A stretch of DNA of 64,000 nt from Dyadobacter sandarakinus (GCF_016894445.1 NZ_CP056775.1:3288001-3352000), one strand, 5' to 3'; positions 8,269 to 20,953 are shown, counted from the first letter of the stretch. Notes: a model not told the origin generated them from the letters alone. Program-made: numbers and translations.

Positions 8269-10011
8269 TTAGTAGCCAGGGTTTTGGATCAGCACATCCT
8301 TACCCAACAAATCGATCTGATCCTGTGGTATCGGAAGGTACTCGTTTTTGTTAGGGGTAAACTTGGCACCGCCCAATGCGCCGCTCAGCTTTTTACTTTC
8401 GTAAGAAAGGTAAGCATTGATGTCTTTCTCGGCAGTACCCCAGCGTACAAGGTCGAAAAAGCGGTGACCTTCGCCTGAGAGTTCGAGTTTCCGCTCAAAA
8501 CGTACCGCTGCGCGGGCTTCATCTTTGTTGGTCCAGGGCGTTTTATATAGGCCAATTACATAGTTGGCAGCATTCTCGCCCGAAGACCTTTTAACAAAAC
8601 TGGCCGGATTGGATGCGCGCTCACGTACTTTGTTTACGTATTCACGTGCTTTTTCCAGCGAACCAGCCTCTATTTCTGCCTCAGCGGCCATTAATAGTAC
8701 ATCGGCAAATCGAATGATGTTCACATTGATTGCGGTGTACCCCGGTGTCCAGGAGCTGTTGTCCTGCAATGAGCCTACGTCTGCTTTGTAATAGGCATAT
8801 TTCTTGGGAGAATAGGGCCCTGCATTGGCCTGGTTACGAATCCAGTCATTTCCAGGATGGTCAATCCAGTCGAGGAAAGGAATACCCCGGCGGCCTACCG
8901 AGTGATCCAGGCGCGGGTCAACACGGCCTGCATCGGGCGTAAATGCATCTTTGGATTTAAGGCCCATATCCGTTTTCAGCTCATTACCGGAAGCATTGTA
9001 CGAGCCGTCCAGCAGGGGCAGACCGTCGGCAGTAGTACGGAAAGAGTTGGCCAGCTCAAAACTTGGCGCAAAAAACCCGCAGCAGTTACCCGGACCGTTC
9101 GGGCCTGTATTGTAAGGCCAGTTAAGGTCAAAATCAGGGTTGGCATTATTAACGCTCCCTGTATTGGCAGCAGCTTGGATCGCAAATACCGACTCTTCAT
9201 TGTTGTCATTTGCCGCTTTGAACGCATCCTGGAATTTGGCTACGAGCCCGTACTTTTTACCGTTCGTTGTCTTACCATTGGCGATCAGTGCGTCATAAAT
9301 GGTTTTGGCATCGGCAAATTTTTTCTGGTACATATACACCTTCGCGAGGTATGCGCCGGCAGCCCACTTGTTTGTACGTCCTGCTACGGATTGTGTTTCA
9401 GGAAGGTTGGCGTAGGCAAACTGCAGGTCTGCTTCAATCTTCGGATACAGCTCTACATTGTTGACTACCTTTTCTATTCCCGTACCGTAATCCACAGACT
9501 CATCAACATAAGGTGTGTTGTTGAATCCTCTTTTCAGCTCGAAGTAGTAGTGCGCCCGCAGGAACCGTGTTTCTCCCTCAATCCGCTTCCGGTCGTCGGC
9601 AGTGACATCTTCTTTCGCATTGCCAAGCAGCCTCATCACCAGGTTGGCACGGGCCACTCCTTCGTACAAGCCACTCCATTTGTCGGCAATCACACCCTGG
9701 GTCGTCAGGTACTCAAAGCGCTGGATAGGATTGATGTCGCTGAAATCGCCCGGGTCGGTACCTTTGTTGGCATCTCCGCCGCGGATACTTCCCCAAACCC
9801 AGTTACTGGCACTCGCCATCCGGTTGGAACGGCCGTTCAGCTGACCATACACCGATACGAGCACACCTTCAATCCCCTTTTTGGTTGCCAGCTGCTCCTC
9901 GTCCAGCTGGCCGGTCACAGGTACTTCCAAAAAACTTTCCTTACAGGAGTAGCCGATCAGCATGATGCCTGCCAATAACAAAGCCCCTCCTCTTGATATC
10001 ATATTTCTCAT
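8269..10011 (-). CDS. SusD/RagB-family nutrient-binding outer-membrane lipoprotein
   Basis: A 580-residue SusD-like lipoprotein that covers its SusC partner and captures the substrate at the cell surface. The start is the ATG at 10011, giving MRNMISRGGALLLAGIMLIG and the lipidated Cys23; the TTG at 10023 is less likely. The N-terminal SusD-like region (about 28-220) has VPVTGQLDEEQL and FLRAHYYFELKRGFN, and the C-terminal RagB region ends with the family's typical LPIPQDQIDL and ILIQNPGY-like tail (here VLIQNPGY). It lies 43 bases downstream of the SusC gene. The transported substrate cannot be read from the sequence. Confidence 0.95.
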   Translation of the reverse strand: MRNMISRGGALLLAGIMLIGYSCKESFLEVPVTGQLDEEQLATKKGIEGVLVSVYGQLNGRSNRMASASNWVWGSIRGGDANKGTDPGDFSDINPIQRFEYLTTQGVIADKWSGLYEGVARANLVMRLLGNAKEDVTADDRKRIEGETRFLRAHYYFELKRGFNNTPYVDESVDYGTGIEKVVNNVELYPKIEADLQFAYANLPETQSVAGRTNKWAAGAYLAKVYMYQKKFADAKTIYDALIANGKTTNGKKYGLVAKFQDAFKAANDNNEESVFAIQAAANTGSVNNANPDFDLNWPYNTGPNGPGNCCGFFAPSFELANSFRTTADGLPLLDGSYNASGNELKTDMGLKSKDAFTPDAGRVDPRLDHSVGRRGIPFLDWIDHPGNDWIRNQANAGPYSPKKYAYYKADVGSLQDNSSWTPGYTAINVNIIRFADVLLMAAEAEIEAGSLEKAREYVNKVRERASNPASFVKRSSGENAANYVIGLYKTPWTNKDEARAAVRFERKLELSGEGHRFFDLVRWGTAEKDINAYLSYESKKLSGALGGAKFTPNKNEYLPIPQDQIDLLGKDVLIQNPGY

Positions 10012-10054
10012 AGGTTGTTGCAATTCAATGTTTTTAACCGATTTCAGAATGGGT

Positions 10055-13000
10055 TCAGAAGCCCAGATTAATACCTACAGTGTAGCTCCGGGTGATGGGG
10101 TAGTTACCTACGTCTATCCCGAAGTTGGTATCCGCATTTCCGCCCACACCCGGATCAAGCCCCTGGTATTTGGTAGCCGTAAACAGGTTGTTAGTAGAGG
10201 CAAATACACGGAGCTTGGTCATTTTGATCCGGCTCAGGATTCCCGCAGGAAGTGTATATCCCAGGGTAATGTTCTGCATACGGAAGAAAGTACCGTTTTC
10301 TACATAGAAAGAATTGGACTGCGTATTGGTACTGAAATTGGAAGTACTTTCAAAAATAGGCGTGCTGGTATTGGTATGATCCGGCAGCCAAGAATCCTTC
10401 ACGCGCGAACTCACGGCAGCACCTGTGAATGATGGATAAAAGTCTGTAAACCATTTGGAAACGTTGAAAATCTTGTTGCCGACAGAAGTATACATGTATG
10501 TTTCCAGATCAAAACCTTTGTAGGTCAGCTTGATGTTCATACCGCCTGTGAAACGGGGAACAGGACTGCCGAGGTAAGTACGGTCGTCGGCGGTGATTTT
10601 ACCGTCGTTGTTGATATCCGCATAACGGAAACGGCCCGGAGCGGCACCATCCTGATCAGGAGCTGCATCCACTTCACCACGATCGTTAAACAAACCAATC
10701 ACCTTGTATCCGTAGAAAGAGGAAATCGAGTGTCCTACCTGGTTCCTGATCGGGTTGATACCGCGGAAACCCGGGTTAACCGAAGTCAGGTAATTGAGTC
10801 CGGGAGCCAGGTACTCGATGTTGTTTTTCAGAACACCGGCCGTAAAATTCAGCTCGTAGCCCAGACTATTGGTGATATGACCGCGATTGATGATTTGCAA
10901 GTCAATCCCTTTGTTCAACATTTTACCTACGTTAACAGAAGGTGCTGCAGCACGGTAGCCCGCAGTAGCCGTGATAGGCACCGAAAACAACAGGTCTTTG
11001 GTGTCTTTCTCCCAGAAGTCGAGGATTATATCCAGCTTGCCCCTGAACAGCGTCGCGTCAATTCCGATGTTTTTGGTGATACTCGTTTCCCATTTGGCAT
11101 TCGGATTTCCAATGCGGGTCCGGTAGTAACCCTCCATTGCGCTCGTGTTGGTTCCTGCCAGGTCATACGACGACTCTCCCAGGTTTGCCCCGTAAGTACT
11201 ATACTGGTTATTTGGATCCACGTTGTTGGAGTTACCCATCAAGCCGTAACCACCACGGATTTTCAGGTCGGTGATAAATGGTATCGACTTCATGAAATTT
11301 TCAGAGGACACGCGCCATGCTGCTGAAAATGCAGGGAAGACACCGTACCGCTTGTTGGAACCGAATCGTGACGACCCATCGCGACGCATTACTGCAGTGA
11401 CGATATACTTGTCATTGAAATTATAGTTAACCCGGCCAAACAGGGAGTAGAAATTGACACCTTTATAGAAGTCGCTGAACACCTGTTTCGAGCTGACATT
11501 GTTCATGTTGATATAATTGATATCATTCGAGAACGGATTCAACCCCGAAGCACTCAGGTTTTTACCACGGCCTGTATTCAATGCCTCCTGTCCTGCAAGC
11601 AGATCAATGCCATGCAGACCAAACTGCTTTTTAAAGTTTAAAGTATTGGTAAAAGTATACGCAAACCGATGTCCTGATCCCTCGTTATATCCGAACGCGG
11701 AGTTGTTTTCAGAGTTCTCATACTGCCACCTGTTAAAACCCCTGCTGGCGTAGTTCTGGTACTGGGCACCAATGCTCGACCGGAATGTCAGGCCCTGGAT
11801 AACATCCACTTCTGCATAGAAGTTACCAAAACCATTTCCCGCAAAGCCCGTATTATTTGCAAGTCCGTCGCGGGCGGCCACCGGGTTGCGCGGGTTGTTG
11901 AAACCTTTGGCTGCCGTACCCGCATACCCGCCGAATTCATCATAAATCGGGATGATTGACGCCATGCGGAAGGCAGAAAGAATATCATTTTCGTCCGCAG
12001 CTACGCCCTGACCGCCGCCTCCGCCACCCTGGCCGAGTACCTGCAGAAAGGTAAACTGCGCATTCTGTCCGATTCTGAGGTTTTTCAATACATCAAATTC
12101 AGAATTGATGCGGAAAGCATAGCGTTTGAAGCTGTTGTTAAGCAAAATACCCTTCTGATCCTGCGCACTGAACCCAGCATAGAAGCGGCTCGCCTCGCCG
12201 CCGCCCGAAAACCCGAGCGTATGCCGCTGCAAAGGTGCTACACGCGTGATTGCATCGTACCAGTCTGTACCTTCCTTATTAGCCCGCACAACCTGATAGA
12301 TTTTACCTACGGCCGGATTGATATTGTACTTATCGCGCTCTGCATTCAGATCAACGGTCCCGCGAACCCCGGCTGCTCCACCCACATTGATGTAATCCGG
12401 CAGCTCCGGCTTATCGCCTGACCCGTATTGGCCGCTTGCTACGTTGGTAAACTTGGGCAATGAGTCACCCTGAAATGCATCGTTGCGGATCGCCTGCCAG
12501 GTCCAGTCGGCTTGTTCCCGGGGATTGAGCATGTGCTGGCCCTTGCCCGGATTGGTCGCTCCGAAGAGCCCGTCGTAGGTAACGCTCAGCTTTTTGGCTT
12601 TCTTGCTCCCTTTTTTGGTTGTGTAAACGATTACACCGTTGGCAGCCCGCGCACCGTAAATGGAAGCTGCTGCGGCATCTTTCAGTACAGTGGTGGTTTC
12701 GATATCATCCGGGTTAAGAAAATCGGTTGAACCCGTAGGTACCCCGTCGACCACATACAGCGGCTCATTTCCTCCGAATGCACCAAAACCGCGAACACGG
12801 ATCTGACTGGCGGTACCAGGCTGACCGTTGGTCACTACAGTAACTCCGGCCACGCGGCCTTGCAGCTGCTGCTCAACGTTACCGGACGGAGTTGCGGTCA
12901 GGTCCTTGGACTTGACAGTTGCTACGGCCCCGGTTGTTTCGCGGCGAGTATCAACCGTGTAACCCGTGACGACAACTTCTTCAAGACTGGAAATGTCGTC

Positions 13001-13306
13001 ATCCATCCTGATGTTTAGCACGGTTTGATTGCCCACTGAGACCTCCATGGTTTTGTAACCCACGAAGCTGACAACCAGCGTTTCATTGTTGGAACGTACA
13101 TCAATGGAAAAATCACCTTCACTGTTGGTGTTGGTGCCCGATTGTGTGCCTTTGATCACGACGGTTGCTCCGGGAATTCCGGTGCCTGCGATGTCGGTGA
13201 TTTTTCCGGTTACCTTGCGATCCTGGCCGAAGGTGGCGAGAGCGACGAGACTGAAAAAGAACGAGAGGTACAAACTCCTCCCGGAGTCAGCGTAGATTCT
13301 TTTCAT
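10055..13306 (-). CDS. SusC/RagA-family TonB-dependent outer-membrane transporter
   Basis: A 1083-residue TonB-linked importer working with the SusD protein next to it. After a signal peptide (cleavage near ATFGQ, residue 28) comes the carboxypeptidase-regulatory-like domain (about 30-105, VTGKITDIAGTGIPGATVVI). The SusC TonB-box region EEVVVTGY is at 109-116, then the plug (about 120-235, with QIRVRGFGAFGGNEPLYVVDG and SIYGARAANGVI) and the beta-barrel, which ends in an aromatic-type last strand (YTVGINLGF). The length is normal for the family. No anti-sigma or transcription factor gene lies next to it, so its regulation is unclear. A TAGATTTG box is 34-41 bases upstream of the start. Confidence 0.96.
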   Translation of the reverse strand: MKRIYADSGRSLYLSFFFSLVALATFGQDRKVTGKITDIAGTGIPGATVVIKGTQSGTNTNSEGDFSIDVRSNNETLVVSFVGYKTMEVSVGNQTVLNIRMDDDISSLEEVVVTGYTVDTRRETTGAVATVKSKDLTATPSGNVEQQLQGRVAGVTVVTNGQPGTASQIRVRGFGAFGGNEPLYVVDGVPTGSTDFLNPDDIETTTVLKDAAAASIYGARAANGVIVYTTKKGSKKAKKLSVTYDGLFGATNPGKGQHMLNPREQADWTWQAIRNDAFQGDSLPKFTNVASGQYGSGDKPELPDYINVGGAAGVRGTVDLNAERDKYNINPAVGKIYQVVRANKEGTDWYDAITRVAPLQRHTLGFSGGGEASRFYAGFSAQDQKGILLNNSFKRYAFRINSEFDVLKNLRIGQNAQFTFLQVLGQGGGGGGQGVAADENDILSAFRMASIIPIYDEFGGYAGTAAKGFNNPRNPVAARDGLANNTGFAGNGFGNFYAEVDVIQGLTFRSSIGAQYQNYASRGFNRWQYENSENNSAFGYNEGSGHRFAYTFTNTLNFKKQFGLHGIDLLAGQEALNTGRGKNLSASGLNPFSNDINYINMNNVSSKQVFSDFYKGVNFYSLFGRVNYNFNDKYIVTAVMRRDGSSRFGSNKRYGVFPAFSAAWRVSSENFMKSIPFITDLKIRGGYGLMGNSNNVDPNNQYSTYGANLGESSYDLAGTNTSAMEGYYRTRIGNPNAKWETSITKNIGIDATLFRGKLDIILDFWEKDTKDLLFSVPITATAGYRAAAPSVNVGKMLNKGIDLQIINRGHITNSLGYELNFTAGVLKNNIEYLAPGLNYLTSVNPGFRGINPIRNQVGHSISSFYGYKVIGLFNDRGEVDAAPDQDGAAPGRFRYADINNDGKITADDRTYLGSPVPRFTGGMNIKLTYKGFDLETYMYTSVGNKIFNVSKWFTDFYPSFTGAAVSSRVKDSWLPDHTNTSTPIFESTSNFSTNTQSNSFYVENGTFFRMQNITLGYTLPAGILSRIKMTKLRVFASTNNLFTATKYQGLDPGVGGNADTNFGIDVGNYPITRSYTVGINLGF

Positions 13307-13339
13307 ACATTTTAGTTAGGTTAATATTCGTTAAGCAAC

Positions 13340-13347
13340 CAAATCTA
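13340..13347 (-). promoter_or_regulatory. Candidate -7 box for the SusC operon
   Basis: The minus strand reads TAGATTTG, a perfect match to the Bacteroidota -7 consensus TAnnTTTG, 34-41 bases before the susC start. No TTTG lies at the ideal distance further upstream, so the call rests on the -7 box and its position. Confidence 0.4.
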
Positions 13348-13446
13348 TCATTATTGAAACAATTTATTTACCTATCCAAACAAATATTTTTTTACGATGA
13401 AAAAATAGAACTATAACATGCTAAAAAAGTATCATTTGTAACCTTT

Positions 13447-13477
13447 TTTGATCATCTGTGTATTAATAGTATATTTC
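13447..13477 (+). promoter_or_regulatory. Bacteroidota-type promoter TTTG-N19-TATATTTC
   Basis: TTTG at 13447-13450 is followed after exactly 19 bases by TATATTTC at 13470-13477, seven of eight positions of the TAnnTTTG consensus. The predicted transcript would begin near 13484, which fits a start codon at 13535 and excludes the far upstream ATG at 13448 that the open frame would allow. Confidence 0.6.
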
Positions 13478-13534
13478 CGGACACATTTCTGCTGGTTACA
13501 TGCTCAATTTTTACCGTTTTGTGCCTCCATTTAC

Positions 13535-15052
13535 ATGAAAACAAGCTTTTGGGTAGTCATTTTCCTGGTGGTAAGCCTCTACTCCTGTACCCCCGGAAGT
13601 GACCGGCAGGTAGCGGATACCAGTGCAAAAAAGTATTGTACAACCTGCCACAGTTTTCCCGAACCTGACATGCTCGACAAGCAGACCTGGGAAAATCATG
13701 TACTGCCTGCGATGGCGGAAAAGCTGGGGATTGAAGTCCTGCAGGGCAATATTTACCTGCATCATAAAACATCCGTTGTGGGTGTGAAGGAATGGAATGC
13801 GATTGTGCAGTACTACAAAACGCTCGCGCCTGACTCCCTCCCTTTGTCCCGGCCTGACACCCATCTGAGGGATATAAGTGCATTGTTCACCATCAGGAAG
13901 CCTCATTTACAATCCGAAACAGCCAGTAACACGACCCTGGTGGCCTTTGATCCGGCTCATCACCGGATTCTTTCCGGTAATGCATTTAATCCTTCCCTCA
14001 GTTTCTGGGATCGTAGTATGAGGAAAGTCCGGCAGGTGGATGTTCCCTCGCCTGCCGTGGCGTACCTGCCCGGAAAGCAACTGGTCACATGCCTGGGAGG
14101 CATGCAGGCATCCGATAAAACCATTGGCCAGATTGTAAAAGTACAGATGCGAAGTGAACCCGCTCTGTTCCTGGATAGCCTGATCCGGCCGGTACAGACG
14201 ATCAGTGCCGACTTCAACAGGGATGGTTTGCCGGATTACCTGGTCTCAGCTTTCGGGCATAACCGTGGAGGACTATACGTTTTCACACAAAATGTTGATT
14301 TAACGTTTGAGCAGCGTTCTGTGCAGGAAATCCCCGGCGCCACGCAGTCCGTTGTCCGCGACTTCAATAGAGATGGCTGGCCTGATTTCATGACCTTATT
14401 TGCGCACGGAGACGAAGGTATCTGGCTTTTCATGAATGACCGGAAAGGCGGGTTCAGGTCCACCCGGATTTTGCGTTTTCCGCCTGTTTATGGGTCAAGC
14501 AGTTTTCAGCTGGCCGACCTGAATGGTGACGGGCTTGAAGACATACTTTATACAGCCGGTGACAATAGTGATTACTCCCGCATTCTGAAACCCTACCACG
14601 GCATTTACATTTATACCAATACCGGAGATCTGACTTTCAGACAAACGCATTTCTTCCCCATGCACGGATGCACCCGGGCCTTAGCTGGGGATTTTGATCA
14701 GGATGGTGACCTGGATGTGGCTGCTATTGCATTCTTTGCGGATTTCAGGCACGGCAGGCAGCAAACGTTCCTTTATCTTGAACAACAAAAAGCAGCGCAA
14801 GGCAATCATACTGACTTCATTCCGGCCACACTGCCGATCGGGCACGAGGGCAGGTGGATATGCATGGATGCCGGAGATTGGGATGGAGACGGAGATGAGG
14901 ACCTGGTACTCGGCAGTTTTTCAAGAGGCTTCCTGAATCAGGACGACACCAGGCCCGACTGGAATGTGTATACTCCATTCATCGTACTGGAAAACACCTC
15001 GGCCGGAAAATCAACTAGTCGTCCCGCTTCCAGTCTGCCGGCAGCAAGGTAG
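13535..15052 (+). CDS. FG-GAP/VCBS-repeat lipoprotein with an N-terminal haem-binding motif
   Basis: A 505-residue lipoprotein starting at the ATG at 13535 (MKTSFWVVIFLVVSLYSC, lipidated Cys18). Right after the linker is a c-type haem motif, CTTCH (residues 35-39), in a context (SFPEPDML) typical of small monohaem domains. It is followed by DFNRDG, DLNGDGLED, DFDQDGDLD and DWDGDGDEDL repeats that predict a calcium-binding propeller. It is divergent from the SusC operon and so shares its intergenic region. The final 38 bases overlap the end of the convergent gene. Electron transfer or polymer oxidation at the surface is possible; the function is inferred and no substrate is known. Confidence 0.85.
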   Translation: MKTSFWVVIFLVVSLYSCTPGSDRQVADTSAKKYCTTCHSFPEPDMLDKQTWENHVLPAMAEKLGIEVLQGNIYLHHKTSVVGVKEWNAIVQYYKTLAPDSLPLSRPDTHLRDISALFTIRKPHLQSETASNTTLVAFDPAHHRILSGNAFNPSLSFWDRSMRKVRQVDVPSPAVAYLPGKQLVTCLGGMQASDKTIGQIVKVQMRSEPALFLDSLIRPVQTISADFNRDGLPDYLVSAFGHNRGGLYVFTQNVDLTFEQRSVQEIPGATQSVVRDFNRDGWPDFMTLFAHGDEGIWLFMNDRKGGFRSTRILRFPPVYGSSSFQLADLNGDGLEDILYTAGDNSDYSRILKPYHGIYIYTNTGDLTFRQTHFFPMHGCTRALAGDFDQDGDLDVAAIAFFADFRHGRQQTFLYLEQQKAAQGNHTDFIPATLPIGHEGRWICMDAGDWDGDGDEDLVLGSFSRGFLNQDDTRPDWNVYTPFIVLENTSAGKSTSRPASSLPAAR

Positions 15053-16160
15053 AAAAACGGTCATTACCCAGGTCTCCGGCGATTTCCATTCCCATCGGCA
15101 TGGATACCCAACCCTGGGGCGTGATCACCATGTAACCCTGCGGAAAGCTGATCTGGGAGTATGCAAAAGGCATATCATCGTAAGGAGAGCCGGTGCGTTT
15201 TTTGGTATTAAATACTTCGAGCTGTGTACGCGAAACAACCAGTCGCTCGGTGATAAGCTCACCAGGCACAATCAGGCGCGCGCCACGCACGGCTTCAATC
15301 CGGTTATGTAAATGATTGCTCAGCAGGTTCACCCCATTGGTAGTACGAACGCTTTTGAAAAGGCGCAGAGAATCGGGAATGACCTGGTACACCTTGAAAC
15401 CCTGCTCGATAAGGCTATCCGCCACCATACTCGCAAGCAAATGTTTAAGTGAGCCCTGATAAGCGATCTTCTGGTTGGCGCGCCATAGTTTTTTCTGTAA
15501 ACTATCCTTCGGAACAAGCAGCTCAAACCGGGTACTTCCGCCATAGTAGACCTTTCCCTGATAGAAATCAAAATCATCCAGATCCTGGTGAATGCGGTAG
15601 CCCAATGCATGGTTTTCAATAATCAGCGGCTTGGTTGTCTGGGCGCTGAGATGCCCGTTATCATCTTCCGAAATGCGCAGTGCCTCGGGATTTACAATGT
15701 TGCATTGCTTGGTAAAACGTGAGTTTCCAAGCAATTCGCGGGTAATGATTTTCAGGTTACGCTCGCGCTTCTTGTTCTTTTTTGCATAAACGGTCACCCC
15801 TTTCAGCTCCATACCTTCCACCAGCTTGAACATAACGGTTTTCAAACCCGGCTGCTCAAATCGCAGGGTCTGCCGCACGGTCTCGTACCCCAGGAACGAA
15901 ACGGCAATTTCAATACTCCCGATCGACAATCCTGGCAGGCGGTAATTGCCATTTTCATCCGCATTGGTACCAATGGACGAATTGTTTACGAAAACATTGG
16001 CGAAAGGGAGCGGCTTGCCGGTTTTTCCGTCGGTAACCTTGCCTGCCAGGATTACGCCTGTCTCCTGCGCGAAGGTGCTAGTAGCCAACAACAGCAGGAT
16101 CAGCCACAGAGCTGCACTTTTATAAAACCGGATATCAACCAATAATGGAAAGCGAAACAT
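15015..16160 (-). CDS. Secreted protein with carboxypeptidase-regulatory-like domain
   Basis: A 381-residue exported protein. The ATG at 16160 gives a good signal peptide (MFRFPLLVDIRFYKSAALWL then LILLLLATSTFAQ); the frame is open further upstream to 16214. Residues about 35-120 form a CarboxypepD_reg-like beta sandwich (LAGKVTDGKTGKPLPFANVF, FLGYETV) like the one that opens SusC proteins. The remaining 260 residues are not a family I can name. It has no barrel-type end. Its last codons overlap the convergent FG-GAP gene by 38 bases. A surface anchoring or sensing role is possible but not shown. Confidence 0.75.
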   Translation of the reverse strand: MFRFPLLVDIRFYKSAALWLILLLLATSTFAQETGVILAGKVTDGKTGKPLPFANVFVNNSSIGTNADENGNYRLPGLSIGSIEIAVSFLGYETVRQTLRFEQPGLKTVMFKLVEGMELKGVTVYAKKNKKRERNLKIITRELLGNSRFTKQCNIVNPEALRISEDDNGHLSAQTTKPLIIENHALGYRIHQDLDDFDFYQGKVYYGGSTRFELLVPKDSLQKKLWRANQKIAYQGSLKHLLASMVADSLIEQGFKVYQVIPDSLRLFKSVRTTNGVNLLSNHLHNRIEAVRGARLIVPGELITERLVVSRTQLEVFNTKKRTGSPYDDMPFAYSQISFPQGYMVITPQGWVSMPMGMEIAGDLGNDRFSTLLPADWKRDD

Positions 16161-16267
16161 CAAAATCAAGCAACTACATTTTACCTTAAAGATAGTCAGG
16201 AGTTTGCCAAGCACAAATCAGCATGCTGCGATCCATGTTTGGCGTAATTCATTTTTGCAAAACAAAA

Positions 16268-16296
16268 AAGGCCGGCGTCCCTGGAACGCCGGCCTT
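16268..16296 (-). terminator. Rho-independent terminator of the phosphohexomutase gene
   Basis: An 11-base, GC-rich stem (16296-16286 with 16278-16268, seven-base loop) is followed on the minus strand by six T's. It lies 19 bases after the stop of the leftward phosphohexomutase gene. Confidence 0.88.
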
Positions 16297-16314
16297 CTGA
16301 AACCCTGACAAAAA

Positions 16315-18078
16315 CTAGCTTAATGCCAGCTCTTGCCCTATTGCCTTCACTTTGTCTTTCAGCGAAGCATATACCGAATCAAAATCTTCATTCTTTTCCA
16401 AAGCTGCACGCACACCTACGTAGAACTTGATTTTCGGCTCAGTACCGGAAGGACGGCAAGTAAACTTGGTACCATCCTCAGTGAAAAACTGAAGTACGTT
16501 CGATGCCTCAATTCCCATTTCACCGGATGGGATAGCAGTTGTTGTCCCCGACCAGAAATCCGTTGTGGTAAGCGCCTTGTAATCGTCCATGCGGATGACC
16601 GGCGAGCCTGCGAGGGTCTTAGGCGGGTTGGCACGGAAATCTGCCATCATCTGCTGGATTTCGTCCGCCCCTGACTTACCTTTTTTCGTCAGCGAGATCA
16701 ATCCTTCGTAGTAGAATCCAAATTGCTTGTAAATTTCCATCAGCATGTCAAAAAGGCTAAGCCCTTTGTCTTTGGCATATGCTGTGAGCTCTGCGATCAT
16801 GGCGCACGAAGCAATTGCATCCTTGTCACGTACGGCATCCCCGATCAGGTAGCCGTAGCTTTCCTCACCGCCACCGATAAATTGCTCCACGCCTTCTTTC
16901 TCGCGGATTACCTGTGCAATGTACTTGAATCCTGTGAGCGTATTGTAGCATTTCACACCATACGCCTCCGCCATTTTGTCGATCAGGTCGGTGGTGACGA
17001 TTGTTTTACAAACAAACTGAGTGCCTGTAAGCTTACCTGCATCTTTCCATGCATTGAGCAGGTAATAAATGAGTACACTGGCAGTCTGGTTACCGTTCAG
17101 CAGCTGAATTTCACCGTGGTGATTTTTCACGGCAATTCCTACTCGGTCGGAGTCCGGATCGGTACCCATTACGAGGTCTGCATCGATTTCACGGGCTTTA
17201 TCAACCGCTTTGGACATCGCCTCACTTTCTTCCGGGTTAGGATAAACGACGGTCGGGAACTGACCGTTTCCTTTCGGCTCAGCCTGCTCTTCAATGACGG
17301 TTACAGACTCAAAACCCATCTTTTTCAGGAGAGCGGGTACCAGCGTAATGCCTGTACCGTGCAGTGGGGTATAAACGATTTTAAGGTCTTTCTGACGCTC
17401 CAATGCACCTTTTGAAATAGAAAGGGAAAGGATATGATCCATGTACTTTTCATCTACTTCCGATCCGATCCGGGTAATCCGGGAAGGATCACCGTCAAAC
17501 TTTACTTCTTCAATGGAATGGATTGCATTGACTTCCGTGATGATGTTTACATCGTGGGGAGCAACTACCTGAGAGCCGTCATTCCAGTAAGCCTTGTACC
17601 CGTTGTACTCCTTTGGATTGTGCGACGCAGTTACTACCACCCCGCTGGTACATCCCAGCAGGCGGATTGCAAATGAAAGCTCTGGTGTAGGACGCAAACT
17701 TTCGAATAAGTAGACATTTATACCATTGGCTGAAAATATATCTGCAATGATTTTTGAGAATTCATCCGATTTAATGCGGCTGTCGTAAGCGATCGCTACA
17801 CTTTTTTCCTGATCAGGAAATGTTTTGTTGAGATAATTGGCAAGACCTTGTGTGGCAGTACCTACTGTATACTGGTTCATCCGGTTGGACCCGATCCCGA
17901 TCAGCCCGCGCAGCCCGCCGGTTCCGAATTCAAGGTCTTTGTAAAATGCATCCGTCAGTTCGGTATCGTTACCTTCATCGATCAGTTGCTGTATGGATTG
18001 TTTCGTATCTATATCATAATCACCATTAAGCCAGGTGTTTATTTTAGACATTACACTAGGTTCCAGTTGTGCGGCCAT
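16315..18078 (-). CDS. Phosphohexomutase (phosphoglucomutase/phosphomannomutase family)
   Basis: A 587-residue cytosolic alpha-D-phosphohexomutase that moves a phosphate between C1 and C6 of glucose or a related sugar. The phosphoserine loop is TASHNPKEYNGYK with Ser152. The metal loop is GTDPDSDRVG, the sugar-binding loop contains GGGEESYGYLIG, and the phosphate-binding loop of domain 4 is RPSGTEPKIKF. All four domains are complete and the length matches the long, PgcA-like group (about 550-590). It follows the GH63-like gene by 47 bases on the same strand, which suggests a joint role in glucan or trehalose-type sugar use. The exact sugar is uncertain. Confidence 0.94.
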   Translation of the reverse strand: MAAQLEPSVMSKINTWLNGDYDIDTKQSIQQLIDEGNDTELTDAFYKDLEFGTGGLRGLIGIGSNRMNQYTVGTATQGLANYLNKTFPDQEKSVAIAYDSRIKSDEFSKIIADIFSANGINVYLFESLRPTPELSFAIRLLGCTSGVVVTASHNPKEYNGYKAYWNDGSQVVAPHDVNIITEVNAIHSIEEVKFDGDPSRITRIGSEVDEKYMDHILSLSISKGALERQKDLKIVYTPLHGTGITLVPALLKKMGFESVTVIEEQAEPKGNGQFPTVVYPNPEESEAMSKAVDKAREIDADLVMGTDPDSDRVGIAVKNHHGEIQLLNGNQTASVLIYYLLNAWKDAGKLTGTQFVCKTIVTTDLIDKMAEAYGVKCYNTLTGFKYIAQVIREKEGVEQFIGGGEESYGYLIGDAVRDKDAIASCAMIAELTAYAKDKGLSLFDMLMEIYKQFGFYYEGLISLTKKGKSGADEIQQMMADFRANPPKTLAGSPVIRMDDYKALTTTDFWSGTTTAIPSGEMGIEASNVLQFFTEDGTKFTCRPSGTEPKIKFYVGVRAALEKNEDFDSVYASLKDKVKAIGQELALS

Positions 18079-18125
18079 AATTAAGCAGAGTAGAATTGTT
18101 TATGTTAAATAATGTTGAGCCTGGG

Positions 18126-20819
<2,694 letters not shown>

Positions 20820-20953
20820 CAATCTTTTTTTTCGCAGGGAATGAATTTCGATATAAATCTACATTTTAAAAAGCACGGCAGTAAGCGCTTTTTTGCATTT
20901 TAAGTAGGCACAGGATATAAACCGTGCCAGCGGGCCTGACAGGCATTAAATGT

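Noticed and set aside
8857..9978. 373-codon open frame on the plus strand opposite susD
   Set aside because: It is antisense to a well-supported SusD gene, has no family-like motif and only reflects the codon bias of that gene. The same holds for the long plus-strand frames at 5924-6757 and 49280-50332.
13448..13534. Upstream extension of the haem/FG-GAP gene to the ATG at 13448
   Set aside because: It would put the start codon on the promoter (13447-13477) and place 29 residues before a perfect lipoprotein signal peptide.
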